Part shown: in pieces, positions 48,001-57,800 of the stretch
Position numbering within the stretch: position 1 is the first letter of the stretch
Layout of the letters: every line of letters starts with the position of its first letter
Origin: Labyrinthula sp. Ha
Lineage: Eukaryota; Sar; Bigyra; Labyrinthulida; Labyrinthulaceae
Direction: 5' to 3'
DNA: 64,000 nucleotides
NCBI GenBank assembly: GCA_015227615.1
Contig: JAALGZ010000006.1
Location: 124,001 to 188,000 of the forward strand
Made by a program: the position numbers and the translations under genes
Notes under the pieces: model-generated
What the model saw: only the letters and a program-made list of their open reading frames with translations
Database searches by the model: none
Told to the model about the DNA's origin: nothing

Positions 48001-48688
48001 AATGACACTTCTCTATCCTCCCTTCAAATGAAGTAAAGACCATAAGCATCTCCTGGTCTTTTGCTAGACTCATAGGATAGCTTTCTTCATCTATATTCTT
48101 CACTGCAAAACGATATACCGTATTCTCATCTTCTACTTCTTGACTCTTGCTGCAAACTTTTACTTCTGTAACCAAAGAAAATACACCCCCTTCTGCAAAC
48201 TTGGAGAATCTGAATCGAGAACCCGGTCCATTCTCTGAAAGATCACTTGGGAGAAATTTTTCCCATTGAGGACACGGATCGAATGATTGATAACCAGATT
48301 TTCTAGCAGCATCTTGATTTGGTTTCAAGAAAAATGAAAGAAGATTCAAGTAATTTCTCACCAGAGAAAAACACTGTTCAGGCGAGAAATGAAAAACTTG
48401 GCTCCTTTCAACTTTAATAAAGTCCTTAGAAAATTTTCCATTCCATAACTCTTTGGGAAAGGAGGAAATTCTAGAAGGATGTGTTCCTTGTACTGTATGC
48501 GGGCAACCATTAGTTTCCTCATAAACCGCAGTTGTCAAATCTTTTTCCAACCCGACCCTATATACATCATATTTTGTATCAATTGCTGCGTCATCCACCT
48601 CAAACTCTCCTTGGCTGAAGTCTACTGAAGTCTCAGTACGCTGATCGCTCTCTTTTTTCACAAGCTTTTTATATTTTTCTTTTTTCAT
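45098..48688 (-). CDS. Large multidomain flavoprotein: START-like N-terminus plus FAD amine-oxidase / fatty-acid-isomerase-like core
   Basis: A 1196-residue intronless protein. Residues about 95-240 resemble a START/SRPBCC lipid-binding fold (WEKFLPSDL…GSRFRFSKFAEGGVFSLVTE…). A Rossmann FAD domain follows: VAIVGAGPSGL with GxGxxG at 288, 290 and 293, the ribose-binding E314 in IYEKEDRIGGKT, then HELGTGYLSSTYF. The middle block (MMPFGDFLKENGL, TGQGYGLLKDIP) recalls polyenoic fatty acid isomerases of the PAI/PFI type, which shift double bonds using FAD. A hydrophobic pair of segments (TAFTWLLNVLWTIFYVISFP) suggests membrane association. The last 250 residues are unfamiliar and may be a second lipid-binding fold. 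It is divergent from the P450 gene (485 bp between starts). The reaction is inferred; a different flavin oxidoreductase is possible. Confidence 0.8.
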   Translation of the reverse strand: MKKEKYKKLVKKESDQRTETSVDFSQGEFEVDDAAIDTKYDVYRVGLEKDLTTAVYEETNGCPHTVQGTHPSRISSFPKELWNGKFSKDFIKVERSQVFHFSPEQCFSLVRNYLNLLSFFLKPNQDAARKSGYQSFDPCPQWEKFLPSDLSENGPGSRFRFSKFAEGGVFSLVTEVKVCSKSQEVEDENTVYRFAVKNIDEESYPMSLAKDQEMLMVFTSFEGRIEKCHFYLALREREIMNQGFFSSRKQQERMDIEVDSYLRIFLYALRRKFSPKIPKKDSHVAIVGAGPSGLHMAHLLIEKGLPAENLTIYEKEDRIGGKTVTIPYNSDGKGEDLSMLNSPTYDKNGALIYGNRKKEDFLKGGKKINHELGTGYLSSTYFTTREFLEDLQSRSDNDDPDLLAHVGPDSYAFEGGPIKEGDAWDLTEWLHNSISGSSSFQPLFRFMPWLKKIVVPIELHLALKKYIRLQKDLMGAWHYTMPARRSSKQIDTLMMPFGDFLKENGLYKLHAVLTYALTGQGYGLLKDIPTFWAMTWLTPEQLDGFGLWRIIFLARDKGYGFVSGFLQFLSRSYSKLGLEFSDLDKPTKAMLIVGWGSVWDRVLKVNGLEKSLDDPFSRVKRSVDITSIQRKKSGKIIIRYEQNGKTYSNKHDFLVMAAPVSDAYEDPSKQTIPFKMTKAEELILLSKDIEAAKFKTTLIRPIKNGHFSRSHMRVFIDPMLEHDNNIQAEPGVGEVSLVRDTYKALQPELSTINGHLTDPARDIVREKLIYQYIGPGNKVEGKELQAKFRTFFNDYRPDMGRYEDIKEICHSSWTYFTHFGRKGLLQGDLWNLAEMQGENNTYFVHASSHFESIHHLMNYNKMIFAGLTGQLTGFEKPNDDKTIEEYQRVENFFLNPKVYPILGHLYTAFTWLLNVLWTIFYVISFPYMELYAFRTKRQQELKTSGADFVPPASNLDILTYIKHMPLFTGYTEFKDSIGDSSTGNETLNVRNRYRSLEPMHRSLRKLKPQLQNTHPKLPLEEIKYFLQCSFTDYRQIIRGILGMKNPQDSGFIDVGLKRLVGILEESIPISYSFFATWVMAVQLRFYVGFSYRFEDLKGGGLRIPNCNLLENAIKELGELQGRRFCIMSCKIPLEEKQKAVNAKVHLVPDHIDKKSGFGCTIRFSVEKENAYSDHEMWLSRTKDETRRFERFQEFDW

Positions 48689-49173
48689 TTCCTTATTTTT
48701 TGTTTCTGTTTAAGCGTACTGGGTTCCCCAGCCAATGGCATGTCGTTTTCATACATTCTTATTGCAGTTTCCTTGCTTTCTTCATTCTGTTTGTGCAGAA
48801 CATCTTTCTTATTATGTCTGGATAGTTTCAACTTTCAACAAAAAAGTTCGACTATCTTTGAAATACTGGTTTATCCTAAATTTGTGTGCACAGCTTATTT
48901 CCAGTAAGACTTGCAGTCTGAAAAGAAATTCACCGTATAATCTCTTATTATACACGATTATGCACATTTAGTAGTTGTGCACACAATATGCACATTGCGC
49001 TGTGCAAAATAGACATTGTAAGAAAAGTCGGTAAATCTAGAACAAAAAATGAAATAGAGATGACTCAAAGCGACTGGACATAGAAATGCACAATTATTTA
49101 AATATCCGGATCTTTCCTATATACGAAATGGCGTCCAACCAAAACAGATATTAAAAGTAAATTCGCTGCAAAG
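48689..49173. promoter_or_regulatory. Divergent promoter between flavoprotein and P450 genes
   Basis: 485 bp with no convincing gene. It contains CCAAT at about 48733-48737 on the flavoprotein side and the palindromic bZIP/AP-1-type site TGACTCA at 49061-49067, about 107 bp before the P450 ATG. A TATTTAAATA stretch lies near 49096. Shared control of both genes is an inference from the arrangement. Confidence 0.4.
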
Positions 49174-50829
49174 ATGTTCGGTATGGTTGAGTTTGACTAT
49201 TGGTTTGTACTTCATGCACTTGGTTTTCTTTACGTTGTCAAGTTGATGAAGATGCTATTGCTCTACGGATACAACACTACAAGACTATCTATTCTATGGA
49301 AAAACTTGCCGGGAACTTTGAACCCTATTTTCTACATTCAAAAGTTGCGCAACATAAGAAGCTCCTTCATTTTCCAAAAGGAAACTTTAGAGAAATATCC
49401 AGGTGCTGATTTCATTAAAGTGGCTAATGGTCCATCACCTGAAATTGTAATTTGTTCAAGAGATGCTTATGAATTTTTATTTTATCAAAAAGAACATTTG
49501 ACAAATGGACCAGATACAAAATGGTATAAACCATTCGAAGTGTTTACAGAATTTGTTGGAACTAGAAGTATTGCTATTATGCGAAACTCTAAGAGATTTC
49601 CAAGAGAAAGACATTATTGGATTAAGCAAGTTGAAATTTTAAAAAAGATCTTACCAAGCATGAGCAAAATTGTTCCTGGAAGCTTTCACTTTGAGAGTAT
49701 ATGGAGACAAATTGACATTGAAACGAATAATATTTTAAAGAATATTAAAAAAAGAAAGAGGTTAGGAGATGATGGAAGGAAAATAAATATTTTGCTTTCG
49801 GTGAATCATTTTGCTGAGACTAATATAAAACAACTGATATTTGGAGATGTGATTGATAAACTTGACTTTGAGAGCCCTGACAAAGATTTTGTTGAAATGT
49901 TCAATAGAACACAAGACTCAATAGCGCAAGCTGTAGGGTTTAGAATGCTAATCTCGCTCTTTTCAAGTTTTTTACCATTTCCTTTGAGTACGTTTTTGGA
50001 TATCTATGGAAACCAATATGGGAGTATTAATGCAAGTTATAGAGAGAATGTACAGGAGATGAAAGAGTACGCAAAAAGAGGGATTAAATACACTCGAAAA
50101 CTTAGTTTTGAAGAACTGGATAGAAGAGTTGATCTATGCTCTGTTTTTCTAAGAGATACTGTGTGGGATGACGAACTTTTACTTGGTTTAATGTTTTCTC
50201 TATGTGTTGCGGGAAGAAACGTAATATCTGGACTTCTTTCATGGACACTCTATTTTCTTGCTGATAATACTCATGTTCAGCATCAATTATATAAAGAGTT
50301 GGTAGAATACATGAACAAACAGGGCTTAAAAAGTTTAAAAGAAATAACTGCTTCCGAACTTGATGCTTTACCTTACCTAAATGGAGTCATTAGAGAAGCA
50401 GGGAGAATGAATCCCCCACTATTTCAAGGCATTGTAGAAGCAGCTGTTGATTTACAATGGGTAGATGGAACACAATTTCCTAAAGGAACTAAATTTTCAT
50501 ATTATCCCTATGCATATGGTAACTTAGCAGAGAATTTTCAGGACCCTACCAAGTTCGAACCATGTAGATGGATCAAGGATGGAAAAGCCATTACCACTGA
50601 GCAGGATCCATTTATCATGTTTCAACATAGAAATAGAACTTGTTTAGGTATGAGTTTTGGTTTATTCCAGGCAAAAGCTTATATTGCGAATATAGTTCTG
50701 AATTTTAGGTTTGGGATTGAGGATTTAGATAAAAGAGATATAACCAAAGCAGTTGGAATCCACTTGTTAATGGCAAACAAAGCTCCAAAAGATATTCAAG
50801 AATTACTCTTGTACATATCACCTAGATAA
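49174..50829 (+). CDS. Cytochrome P450, CYP86/CYP704-like clan, with atypical active-site motifs
   Basis: A haem-thiolate enzyme of 551 residues with an N-terminal membrane anchor (FVLHALGFLYVVKLMKMLLL). ExxR of helix K is E408/R411 (IREAGRMNPP), the PERF-like segment reads FEPCRW, and the haem loop is FQHRNRTCLGMSFG with proximal C490. Overall it resembles fatty-acid hydroxylases of the CYP86/CYP704 clan. Two departures stand out. Helix I reads AGRNVISG (346-353) where AGRDTT is expected, so the acid and threonine needed to split O2 are N349 and V350. The usual Gly of FxxGxRxC is R486. Such changes are known in P450s that rearrange peroxides instead of using O2. It sits head-to-head with the flavoprotein. 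Confidence 0.92.
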   Translation: MFGMVEFDYWFVLHALGFLYVVKLMKMLLLYGYNTTRLSILWKNLPGTLNPIFYIQKLRNIRSSFIFQKETLEKYPGADFIKVANGPSPEIVICSRDAYEFLFYQKEHLTNGPDTKWYKPFEVFTEFVGTRSIAIMRNSKRFPRERHYWIKQVEILKKILPSMSKIVPGSFHFESIWRQIDIETNNILKNIKKRKRLGDDGRKINILLSVNHFAETNIKQLIFGDVIDKLDFESPDKDFVEMFNRTQDSIAQAVGFRMLISLFSSFLPFPLSTFLDIYGNQYGSINASYRENVQEMKEYAKRGIKYTRKLSFEELDRRVDLCSVFLRDTVWDDELLLGLMFSLCVAGRNVISGLLSWTLYFLADNTHVQHQLYKELVEYMNKQGLKSLKEITASELDALPYLNGVIREAGRMNPPLFQGIVEAAVDLQWVDGTQFPKGTKFSYYPYAYGNLAENFQDPTKFEPCRWIKDGKAITTEQDPFIMFQHRNRTCLGMSFGLFQAKAYIANIVLNFRFGIEDLDKRDITKAVGIHLLMANKAPKDIQELLLYISPR

Positions 50830-50915
50830 ATAAAAAAAAAAATGTAAACAATATAAATACCTTTTTTTCAAATTCCATTTTTTTTGAGACTAAATCAAAG
50901 TTTTTAATTCTTATT

Positions 50916-52073
50916 CTATTGATAGTTTAAAGTTTTTTTTCGTTGTGCAATACCTTTATAGAGTTTAAGTATTTCAATCATAGGATCAGCAGGCATATAA
51001 GTCTGTGAAGCCCTTACAATTAAGTTTCCTTTTTCTTTGTTTGATTGACTTATTAAAGAACAGGTTAAACCATTAGGAAATTGTGAAAAAGAATTACCAT
51101 CTTCATTATAAAACATAGCTGATTTTATTAAAAGTGCAAAATTTTTGTTTCGATAAAGAGCAGTAATCATAAAAACTGAAGGAGCTTTGAATTTAGGTTG
51201 ATAATAGGAAATATTGACAGCTTGAAAAGGAAAATTTACCCTTCTTAGTTCTGGAGGACAATAAAAAGGAACTTGAGATGTGTCAAAATTTGTAACATCG
51301 TATTTGATATCGTAGAACTGCAACATTGGACTATCTTCAATCATATTATATTTATATACATCAAACATAAGATCCGTGTACTTAACAAAGTCCACACCAG
51401 ATACTTTCATAGTATAACTATTCAGTTTACTTCGATCTTCATCCATAAATATAGATTTTAAGCTTATTCTTCCATATTTAGCTTCTTGTGCTTTTATTAC
51501 TTTATTCACCTCTCTTTTCATTTTTCCTCTATTGCTTAATAGGTTTAATTGCTTTGAAAAATAATATACTCTTCCATGTTTATCAACATTCAGTTCATTG
51601 AGTATATCAAAACTACTTTTGAGAGTTGAACAAAAAACTTTTTGGAAATTGTCAGGGTTAAAACAAGGGATGTATTGCTTTAAAGAAACAAATTTCCCAT
51701 AAATATATCTTTCCGAAGTCAACTTAATAACCTGACTTCTCAAAACCTCATTTTGTCGCATTAAGAAGGGGTTTATCCAGGATTTCTCCCCTTCCTTCTG
51801 TTGTTTTCTTAACTTTTCACACACATTCTGCAACGAATTAAGCTGAGTAAAAAGATCATTGACTTCTTCTTCTAGATTTTTTTTCTTATTGGATATTTCT
51901 TTCAGATGTCTTTTTTTCTTTATTCTGTGCTTTTTCATGGCTTCATTCATGTATTGTCTTCTTTCTTCGCTCGACCAGCGGCCAACTAGCTTCAAGTCGT
52001 TATTTATCTGTTCCGGGTTGAAGGCAGCTTTTTCACCCACTTTATCAGGTGCAACGTTTACTTTCATAGTCAT
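50916..52073 (-). CDS. bZIP-like coiled-coil protein with a C-terminal START-like region
   Basis: A 385-residue protein. Residues about 36-58 are a basic, Arg/Lys-rich segment in a bZIP-like setting (SSEERRQYMNEAMKKHRIKK), although the canonical N-x7-R spacing is imperfect. A helical coil follows to about residue 95 (HLKEISNKKKNLEEEVNDLF…). The remaining 270 residues look like an alpha/beta fold with a C-terminal 'PSVFMITALYRNKNFALLIK' strand pair, reminiscent of the START-like regions attached to bZIP-type coils in oomycete proteins. A transcriptional or ligand-sensing role is inferred. Its stop is 87 bp from the P450 stop (convergent), so it belongs to the same tight cluster. Confidence 0.6.
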   Translation of the reverse strand: MTMKVNVAPDKVGEKAAFNPEQINNDLKLVGRWSSEERRQYMNEAMKKHRIKKKRHLKEISNKKKNLEEEVNDLFTQLNSLQNVCEKLRKQQKEGEKSWINPFLMRQNEVLRSQVIKLTSERYIYGKFVSLKQYIPCFNPDNFQKVFCSTLKSSFDILNELNVDKHGRVYYFSKQLNLLSNRGKMKREVNKVIKAQEAKYGRISLKSIFMDEDRSKLNSYTMKVSGVDFVKYTDLMFDVYKYNMIEDSPMLQFYDIKYDVTNFDTSQVPFYCPPELRRVNFPFQAVNISYYQPKFKAPSVFMITALYRNKNFALLIKSAMFYNEDGNSFSQFPNGLTCSLISQSNKEKGNLIVRASQTYMPADPMIEILKLYKGIAQRKKTLNYQ

Positions 52074-52423
52074 GAATATTATGTTTAAATATTTATATAT
52101 GCTTTAAAATATAGTTTTTGGTTCTTGCTTGTTGACGTTTTTTATAAACAATAAAAAAACGGAGCAAGAATCCAGAGGATAAAGGAAAACTAATGGCCTT
52201 GTAAAGTTACCCTTGGGAGTAAAATTTATGATATATGTTTGAGGGAAGCAATTAGTTCAAATTTCGGACCTTTTAGTAATAGGAATTCGGTGAAATTTTA
52301 ATTTGACTGCAAGAAAAATACAGTTTTCGCTTTGGTTTGTTGGGACTATTATTTGACTTTGGAAACTGTGGTAATGCAATATCATCAATTGCAAAAACTC
52401 TTGGTTTTATGATTATTATAAGT

Positions 52424-53547
52424 GGATTCGGATTTTTTTACACATGTGTAAATTTACACACTGCAAATGATTGGTTGAATTTTTTTGAGTATGACCAAAT
52501 AAGACATAGGGTCAAAATAATTATTAATGACATTTGTGATTTCATGATTTCGAATTTGGGCCATATAACCAAAAAGCATACTTTACGAAATTTTGGAGGT
52601 AGCAGAGTTGAAAAGTGGGCCATTTGACCCAAAATCAGAAAAAACAAAAAAGGAAAAAAATGCAAAAAATTGAGAACCTACTTGAAAACGAAAAGGACCT
52701 AGAAAACACTCCAAAAACAAGAGAGCTAGAGATATAAGTACATTTTTAAGATGTTAAAGAAAACTAGAAGTGTTTGCCCCTTTCAATGGTTGCAAACGGT
52801 TGCTTCAAGTGGTTCAAAAGGACATCATTATTTTCTTACTTTAGAAATTAAAATTTTAAACTTAAGTATTTTAAACATAACAGAAAATATTGTAGTGATG
52901 TTTTAGTAATTTTCGCTTTGTTTCTATTTTCTCGTAAATATAAATTCAAGGATTAACTTATTTAGAAGTTTAAGACAAATAATTTTGAAAACCGAAATTC
53001 AGAAGATTTGGATTCTTGTTAAAATTAAAATTTAAAATTTAAGTGGACTGATACTTTAATCTAGGTGCAGTTTTTTCCAAAACTTTCATTCTTTGTCTTC
53101 TTCATTTTCATATTTTTTTTGTCATATTCTTTTTCTTTAAATTCTTTTCATAAATATTTTTGTCGAATTCTTTTTCTTTAAATTCTTTTCAAAACATTTG
53201 TTTTGTCATATTCTTTTTCTTCAAATTCTTTTCAAAATATTTTTGTCATATTCTTTTTGTTTTGACTTTTTATTGTTTTTCGTTCGTTTGTATTCATACC
53301 TAAAAAATAAAAGAGAAGAATAAAACTCATTCCCAATGAGTGAGAGGCAGTGCACTATATGTGCATGCATCTCACGCGCTTTATAAACCTCTCCTGAAGG
53401 TTGTCATGTTCTGATCGTGTTTTCATTTCAATTTTTGGATTGTTGGTTAATGGTTTATGAATAGAATGTGACCCAAATGGCCATTGAAAAAATTGAGCCA
53501 ATAGATTACCGTGTGTAAATTTACACATGTGTAAAAAATCCCAACCC
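52424..53547. mobile_element. Non-autonomous Mutator-like element, 1124 bp
   Basis: Flanked by a perfect 9-bp direct repeat ATTATAAGT (52415-52423 and 53548-53556). Terminal inverted repeats are about 65 bp: left GGATTCGGATTTTTTTACAC… and right (complement) GGGTTGGGATTTTTTACACA…. Both continue with CATGTGTAAATTTACACAC and an ATTGG…AATTTTTT block. No transposase frame is present; the interior has a tandem repeat. The 9-bp duplication length and GG-rich tips point to the Mutator superfamily. Confidence 0.85.
53121..53259. repeat. Tandem repeat, about 3.5 copies of a 40-43 bp unit
   Basis: The units start GTC(A/G)(T/A)ATTCTTTTTCTTTAA at 53121, 53162, 53205 and 53245, each followed by ATTCTTTTCA. 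It lies inside the non-autonomous element and is strongly pyrimidine-rich on this strand. Confidence 0.75.
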
Positions 53548-53556
53548 ATTATAAGT

Positions 53557-54585
53557 CGTAGAGTTATTGAGACTTTAGGGTATTTGAAACAATGGTTTTA
53601 TTATTTTGTATCTATTTGCTTCTTTATATTAGGTTTAGATTATTACTTTTAAGTTCTGTGTATTTTATTTTAAAATTAAGTATTCTAAATGGATGTTAGG
53701 TAGAATTAAAATTCTGTTTTCTCTAATTTATAATCTCTTACTTCCCGTAGAAACCCTGTTCTTACTGAAGGTTGGTTGAAAGCATCCCACTATGAGTTTG
53801 TAATATAATCTATTATCTAACTACATAATGGCTTAGCACAATCTGCTTCAATGAATCAAATATATTTTTTTGCTTCGAGTCTTCAAATTGAAAGAACCGG
53901 TGCCTGCGTTTCAACAGGGGAAGAATATTCTGTGTCCATGACTTAAGAGTTTCCTCATTAATAAGCTCCAAATGGAATTGTGATTTTTCACACAGTAATT
54001 TTTACCGCCTTTAAGCTTCTTTAGAGCTATCTAGTTCGCCAAAACTAGTTAAAAAAAGAAAAGTAAAGTATCCCTTGGTCTTGCTTGATGGAGTTACCTC
54101 AAGAATAAAGAATCTAGAAACTAACTGTGATATGTTAAATCCCAGGAATACCCATTCCTGAAGCCTGGGAAGTTTGAACATTCCTATAGTTGTACACCTT
54201 ACCCCAGAATAGTATTTGTGGCCGGTGATACTTAAGTGGGAATTTATGGATATTCCCGAATCCTCAGAATGGGAGGCAACATACGGAAGAAATAAAAGTC
54301 TAGAACTTATTACTGGCTGATCAGTGATTGTGGGGTACCATACATCCTTCTATTTGGACATAAATTGCCGAAGATAATTTTTTGTCTTAATTGAACCATA
54401 TTCTCAAGAGTTAAGAAGTTCAAAACAAAGATTAAGTAATTGCTAAACTTTTTCAATGCAAAACTCATAGATATAACAAAATAGAAATTTTATTTAAAAT
54501 TCTAAAAGGCAAAGCGCCATCTTCTATATTGATACAAACACTTTGTCATAAGAATAAGTTTCCTCAAGTAAGTCTTCTTCCTTTC
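53557..54585. other. Intergenic tract
   Basis: No gene recognised. It probably includes decayed parts of the hAT relic that follows, because stop-riddled sequence continues on both sides of it. Confidence 0.4.
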
Positions 54586-54830
54586 CTAGGTTCTCCTCTT
54601 TTTCTTCATTTGCCCATCATCAAAACATTCAATTGAACGTTTTTTAGTAAAATGAATGTCGGAATCCATTATATCATCGCAATATATCTTCCGAAAAGCA
54701 ATCCTGCTTAAAGTAGCAGACACCATTCTATTAATCATACTAGTAAGAATACGTTTGCATTGGCTAAACAACCTTTCTACACTACATGAAGTTACTGGAA
54801 TAAAATTCACATTTGTATAACTACTCTTTA
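54586..54830 (-). pseudogene. hAT transposase C-terminal relic (second family)
   Basis: Translates to NFIPVTSCSVERLFSQCKRI…INRMVSATLSRIAFRKIYC, the C-terminal dimerisation region of hAT transposases (conserved S-x-E-R-x-F-S). Its sequence differs clearly from the SSVDSERSFS region of the 17-19 kb transposase, so it is a different hAT family. No ATG and no catalytic core are readable upstream, and the relic is truncated at its 5' side. Confidence 0.65.
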
Positions 54831-57800
54831 TTTTGGTTTAAAACAAAAATTTTTTGATAATTTTTGCATTAGCAAAATTGATATTCGCAGAGTATTCTGG
54901 ACAAAAATTGGGCCTCCGGTAGCTCCATGACATAGACAAACCCCACTAATGAGAAATTACCGGCAAGCAGTGGAGAAGGTATCCTGATACTGGATGTTGG
55001 TAGTCGGCTGCAGTTGAGCAACGTTGCTTGTGGCTGGAAATTTACGTAGCTTTCTAGTGAAGAAACCCAACCGCTAAAGTGATAGAGAGCTTATTATCAT
55101 AGCTCTTTGTCTCCATAAAAAATGAGAGAGCAGCCAGTTGACACCGCATAAGATTTAAAATTTTTTCATAAGTAATATAACGTTTGGTTCATTGATTTGA
55201 GCCTGAGTGATTCCTGAATAAACATACTCATTGTTTGAGTGTCGGGATTATATTATTTAATTGTTGAGGTTGTGATAAGGCTTTTACCATAGATTTGATG
55301 CGAGATTTTAAAGTTTATTTTCTAATTTTAACTTACAGAAAGGATAAAATGAATTACTGTAACCTTAGATTACTGAGTTGTAATAGCAACAGGAAGTCAT
55401 GATTGATAGTTAGTAGTTAAGTTGAAAGTAAGGCACTATTCTTACTAAACCACATATGTAGTTTTTTCTAGTAGCAGAGGTCGATTGACCACATTCAGTG
55501 GAGCTCTTCCGTTCTGTACTCCCATTGCCGTTAAACAAAGCTCGTTAATTTGATTTCCGGAAGCTATTTGTAGGATCACGATAACTTTTCTGATGTACTT
55601 ATCTCTCACATTTCATCTAACAAAACAATGATTCCCCATATTTTACTCAAAATCTAAATCCAAATTAACAAATCCACAAAAAATATGTAGAGCATTGAAT
55701 ATTTATATGATATTGTTTCTATAGCTCCAAATAAAAAAGGCCCAGCGCTCGATAATTGAGGTAATTGAGATTTTGGGTTCAAGGTTTCTGAATGTTTTAC
55801 TGCTTCTGGTCATATTATACAAGAGAATCTCGTTCCATAACACGACCCATAATCAGTATCTAAAATGGGCTATCCGCGAGACTGATGAAGATTGAAGATA
55901 TTCTCTGTACAGCTTGAACATGTAAAAGAGGATATATTAAAATGTTCTCAGCTAGGTTCCTTAGGAAATGAATTGCGACATCACTGTGTCCGTTATTTTC
56001 TTAGTTGATTGAGGTGCAGGTTTTGTAATTTCAGAGTAGGAGGAATGTTTATCTAGGATGATCTATTTAACTTGTATGAGACAGGATCAGGGCGTCGGGT
56101 GTAAGTTTAAGATAACGAATAGATTTTCTAAGTATTTGATGGCTACTCCTATCTCAGATATTTCAGAACTTTCCCCAACATTTATCCATTCAGACTAATA
56201 ACATAGTCACTGTCTTTTCCTTTCCTCTCAAAATCACGGTGTTTTTATCATATACTTCAATCATCCAAGGATCTCTTACGAAGTTCTTACTTTGATATGA
56301 GAGTATTTTGGATTTCTACATGGGACTATTATGGTGACAACAAAGCATCTTCAGCTTTGGACATCACTAATGCTGCTAAAGATTGTTTCTAGGTCACTTT
56401 CCAAGGGAATATTATTATAGAGGTTATTGTGTTCAGCTGCAGCGATGGATGTAATACTCTTTGTGCTCTGTGTATTTGTAAAATTTGATTTAAGACACTA
56501 TTCTATATTCCTTATTAGGTCATCTATTGATAAAAATTTTGAAGGAGGATTTCTTAGCCCCTTCCGCTAGATGTTTATTGAACCATCAAGTTCAAACATT
56601 TACTTTTAGATTCAATAAATAAACAAATCGCATAAATTCTGATTTTGAGTATTTACTATCAGCCCAAGCAGTAGTGAGATTTTTTCTAAAAATAAAATAA
56701 AATGCCTCATATCAATTTTATTATTAATCAGAATAAAGAGGCTAACAAAAAATCTTGAGAACTAATGCTGCTTCTGGTCAGTTATAATTTACCCTTTTTA
56801 GAACTAAGCACTGTAACGAATCTAGCACAATAACGAATAATGTGGCCTTTGGAAAGTAGCGTTACCGAACCGTTTTATTTATTTCATCACTGGAATCCAG
56901 GTATTTCTATATCTGAACTTAAGTTTAATGGGATTTTAAAAGTAGATAATATTATTAAAGGAGCAAGCACAATATCTTATTTCTATAAAGAACAAGTAAG
57001 ACCAAGTGTTTACAGGGAGAGGTCCAAGCATGTACTATGGTCTATAAGGAGACAAAACAGTCGATTGTTTTAATATTGATATATTTTATTTATTTTCAAA
57101 GAAATTTATATTTTCTGTCATGTACCGATATCTCTTCTAAGATCTAGCCATTAGGAGCCTATTTTTTGCTTCAATATACCCTCAACATGCTATTACTTTA
57201 ACGTTCTTTACTTCGCTCAAAATCATCGTTACAGTTTCTTAGATAAACTTATCTTCAGCACACACATACATATATATATATATGTTTTACAGTTTCTAAC
57301 AGCTTAAGCGACCAAAACAAAGAACTCGAATGTCACATGAAAATGACATATGTTATTATCCAGCATATTATCCATTAGTTAAATATTGGGTTAATCAGTA
57401 GGACTAGGTAGATATGTCTATCTAGATTTAGATGAAAATTTATGAACGTCCTTTTTGTATAAAAAATGATTTTACAGCTGAAAGAGAGATAATTGTTACG
57501 ATTCTTTGTATATATAACCTCAAAAAGTTATTCTACAAGGTACTTAGGGCACTCCGTCAATGATTTGTTACATTTAGTGATTGGATTTGAGTCAAATTCC
57601 CTCCTAAGAATTATTTTTTTGTAGTATTGTATATTTCCTGATGATCGTTCTTAGTAGAAAAAATGAATTGTTAAATTCAACAATTAGTCCAGTGGTTTTG
57701 TCTTCAATTAGTATGGGATAATAGTTTTTGTACTATGGAGTATCGTATTTCACTTTTGATAGGATAACTAAGTTTTTCCAAAATATATACTTACCAAACT

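Noticed and set aside
48735-48971. 78-codon frame between the flavoprotein and P450 genes
   Set aside because: It lies wholly in the divergent promoter, is Cys/Phe/Leu-rich without a domain, and is better explained as non-coding.
52337-52665. Frames of 75-96 codons on both strands
   Set aside because: They cross the left terminal repeat and target duplication of the non-autonomous element and have no domain.
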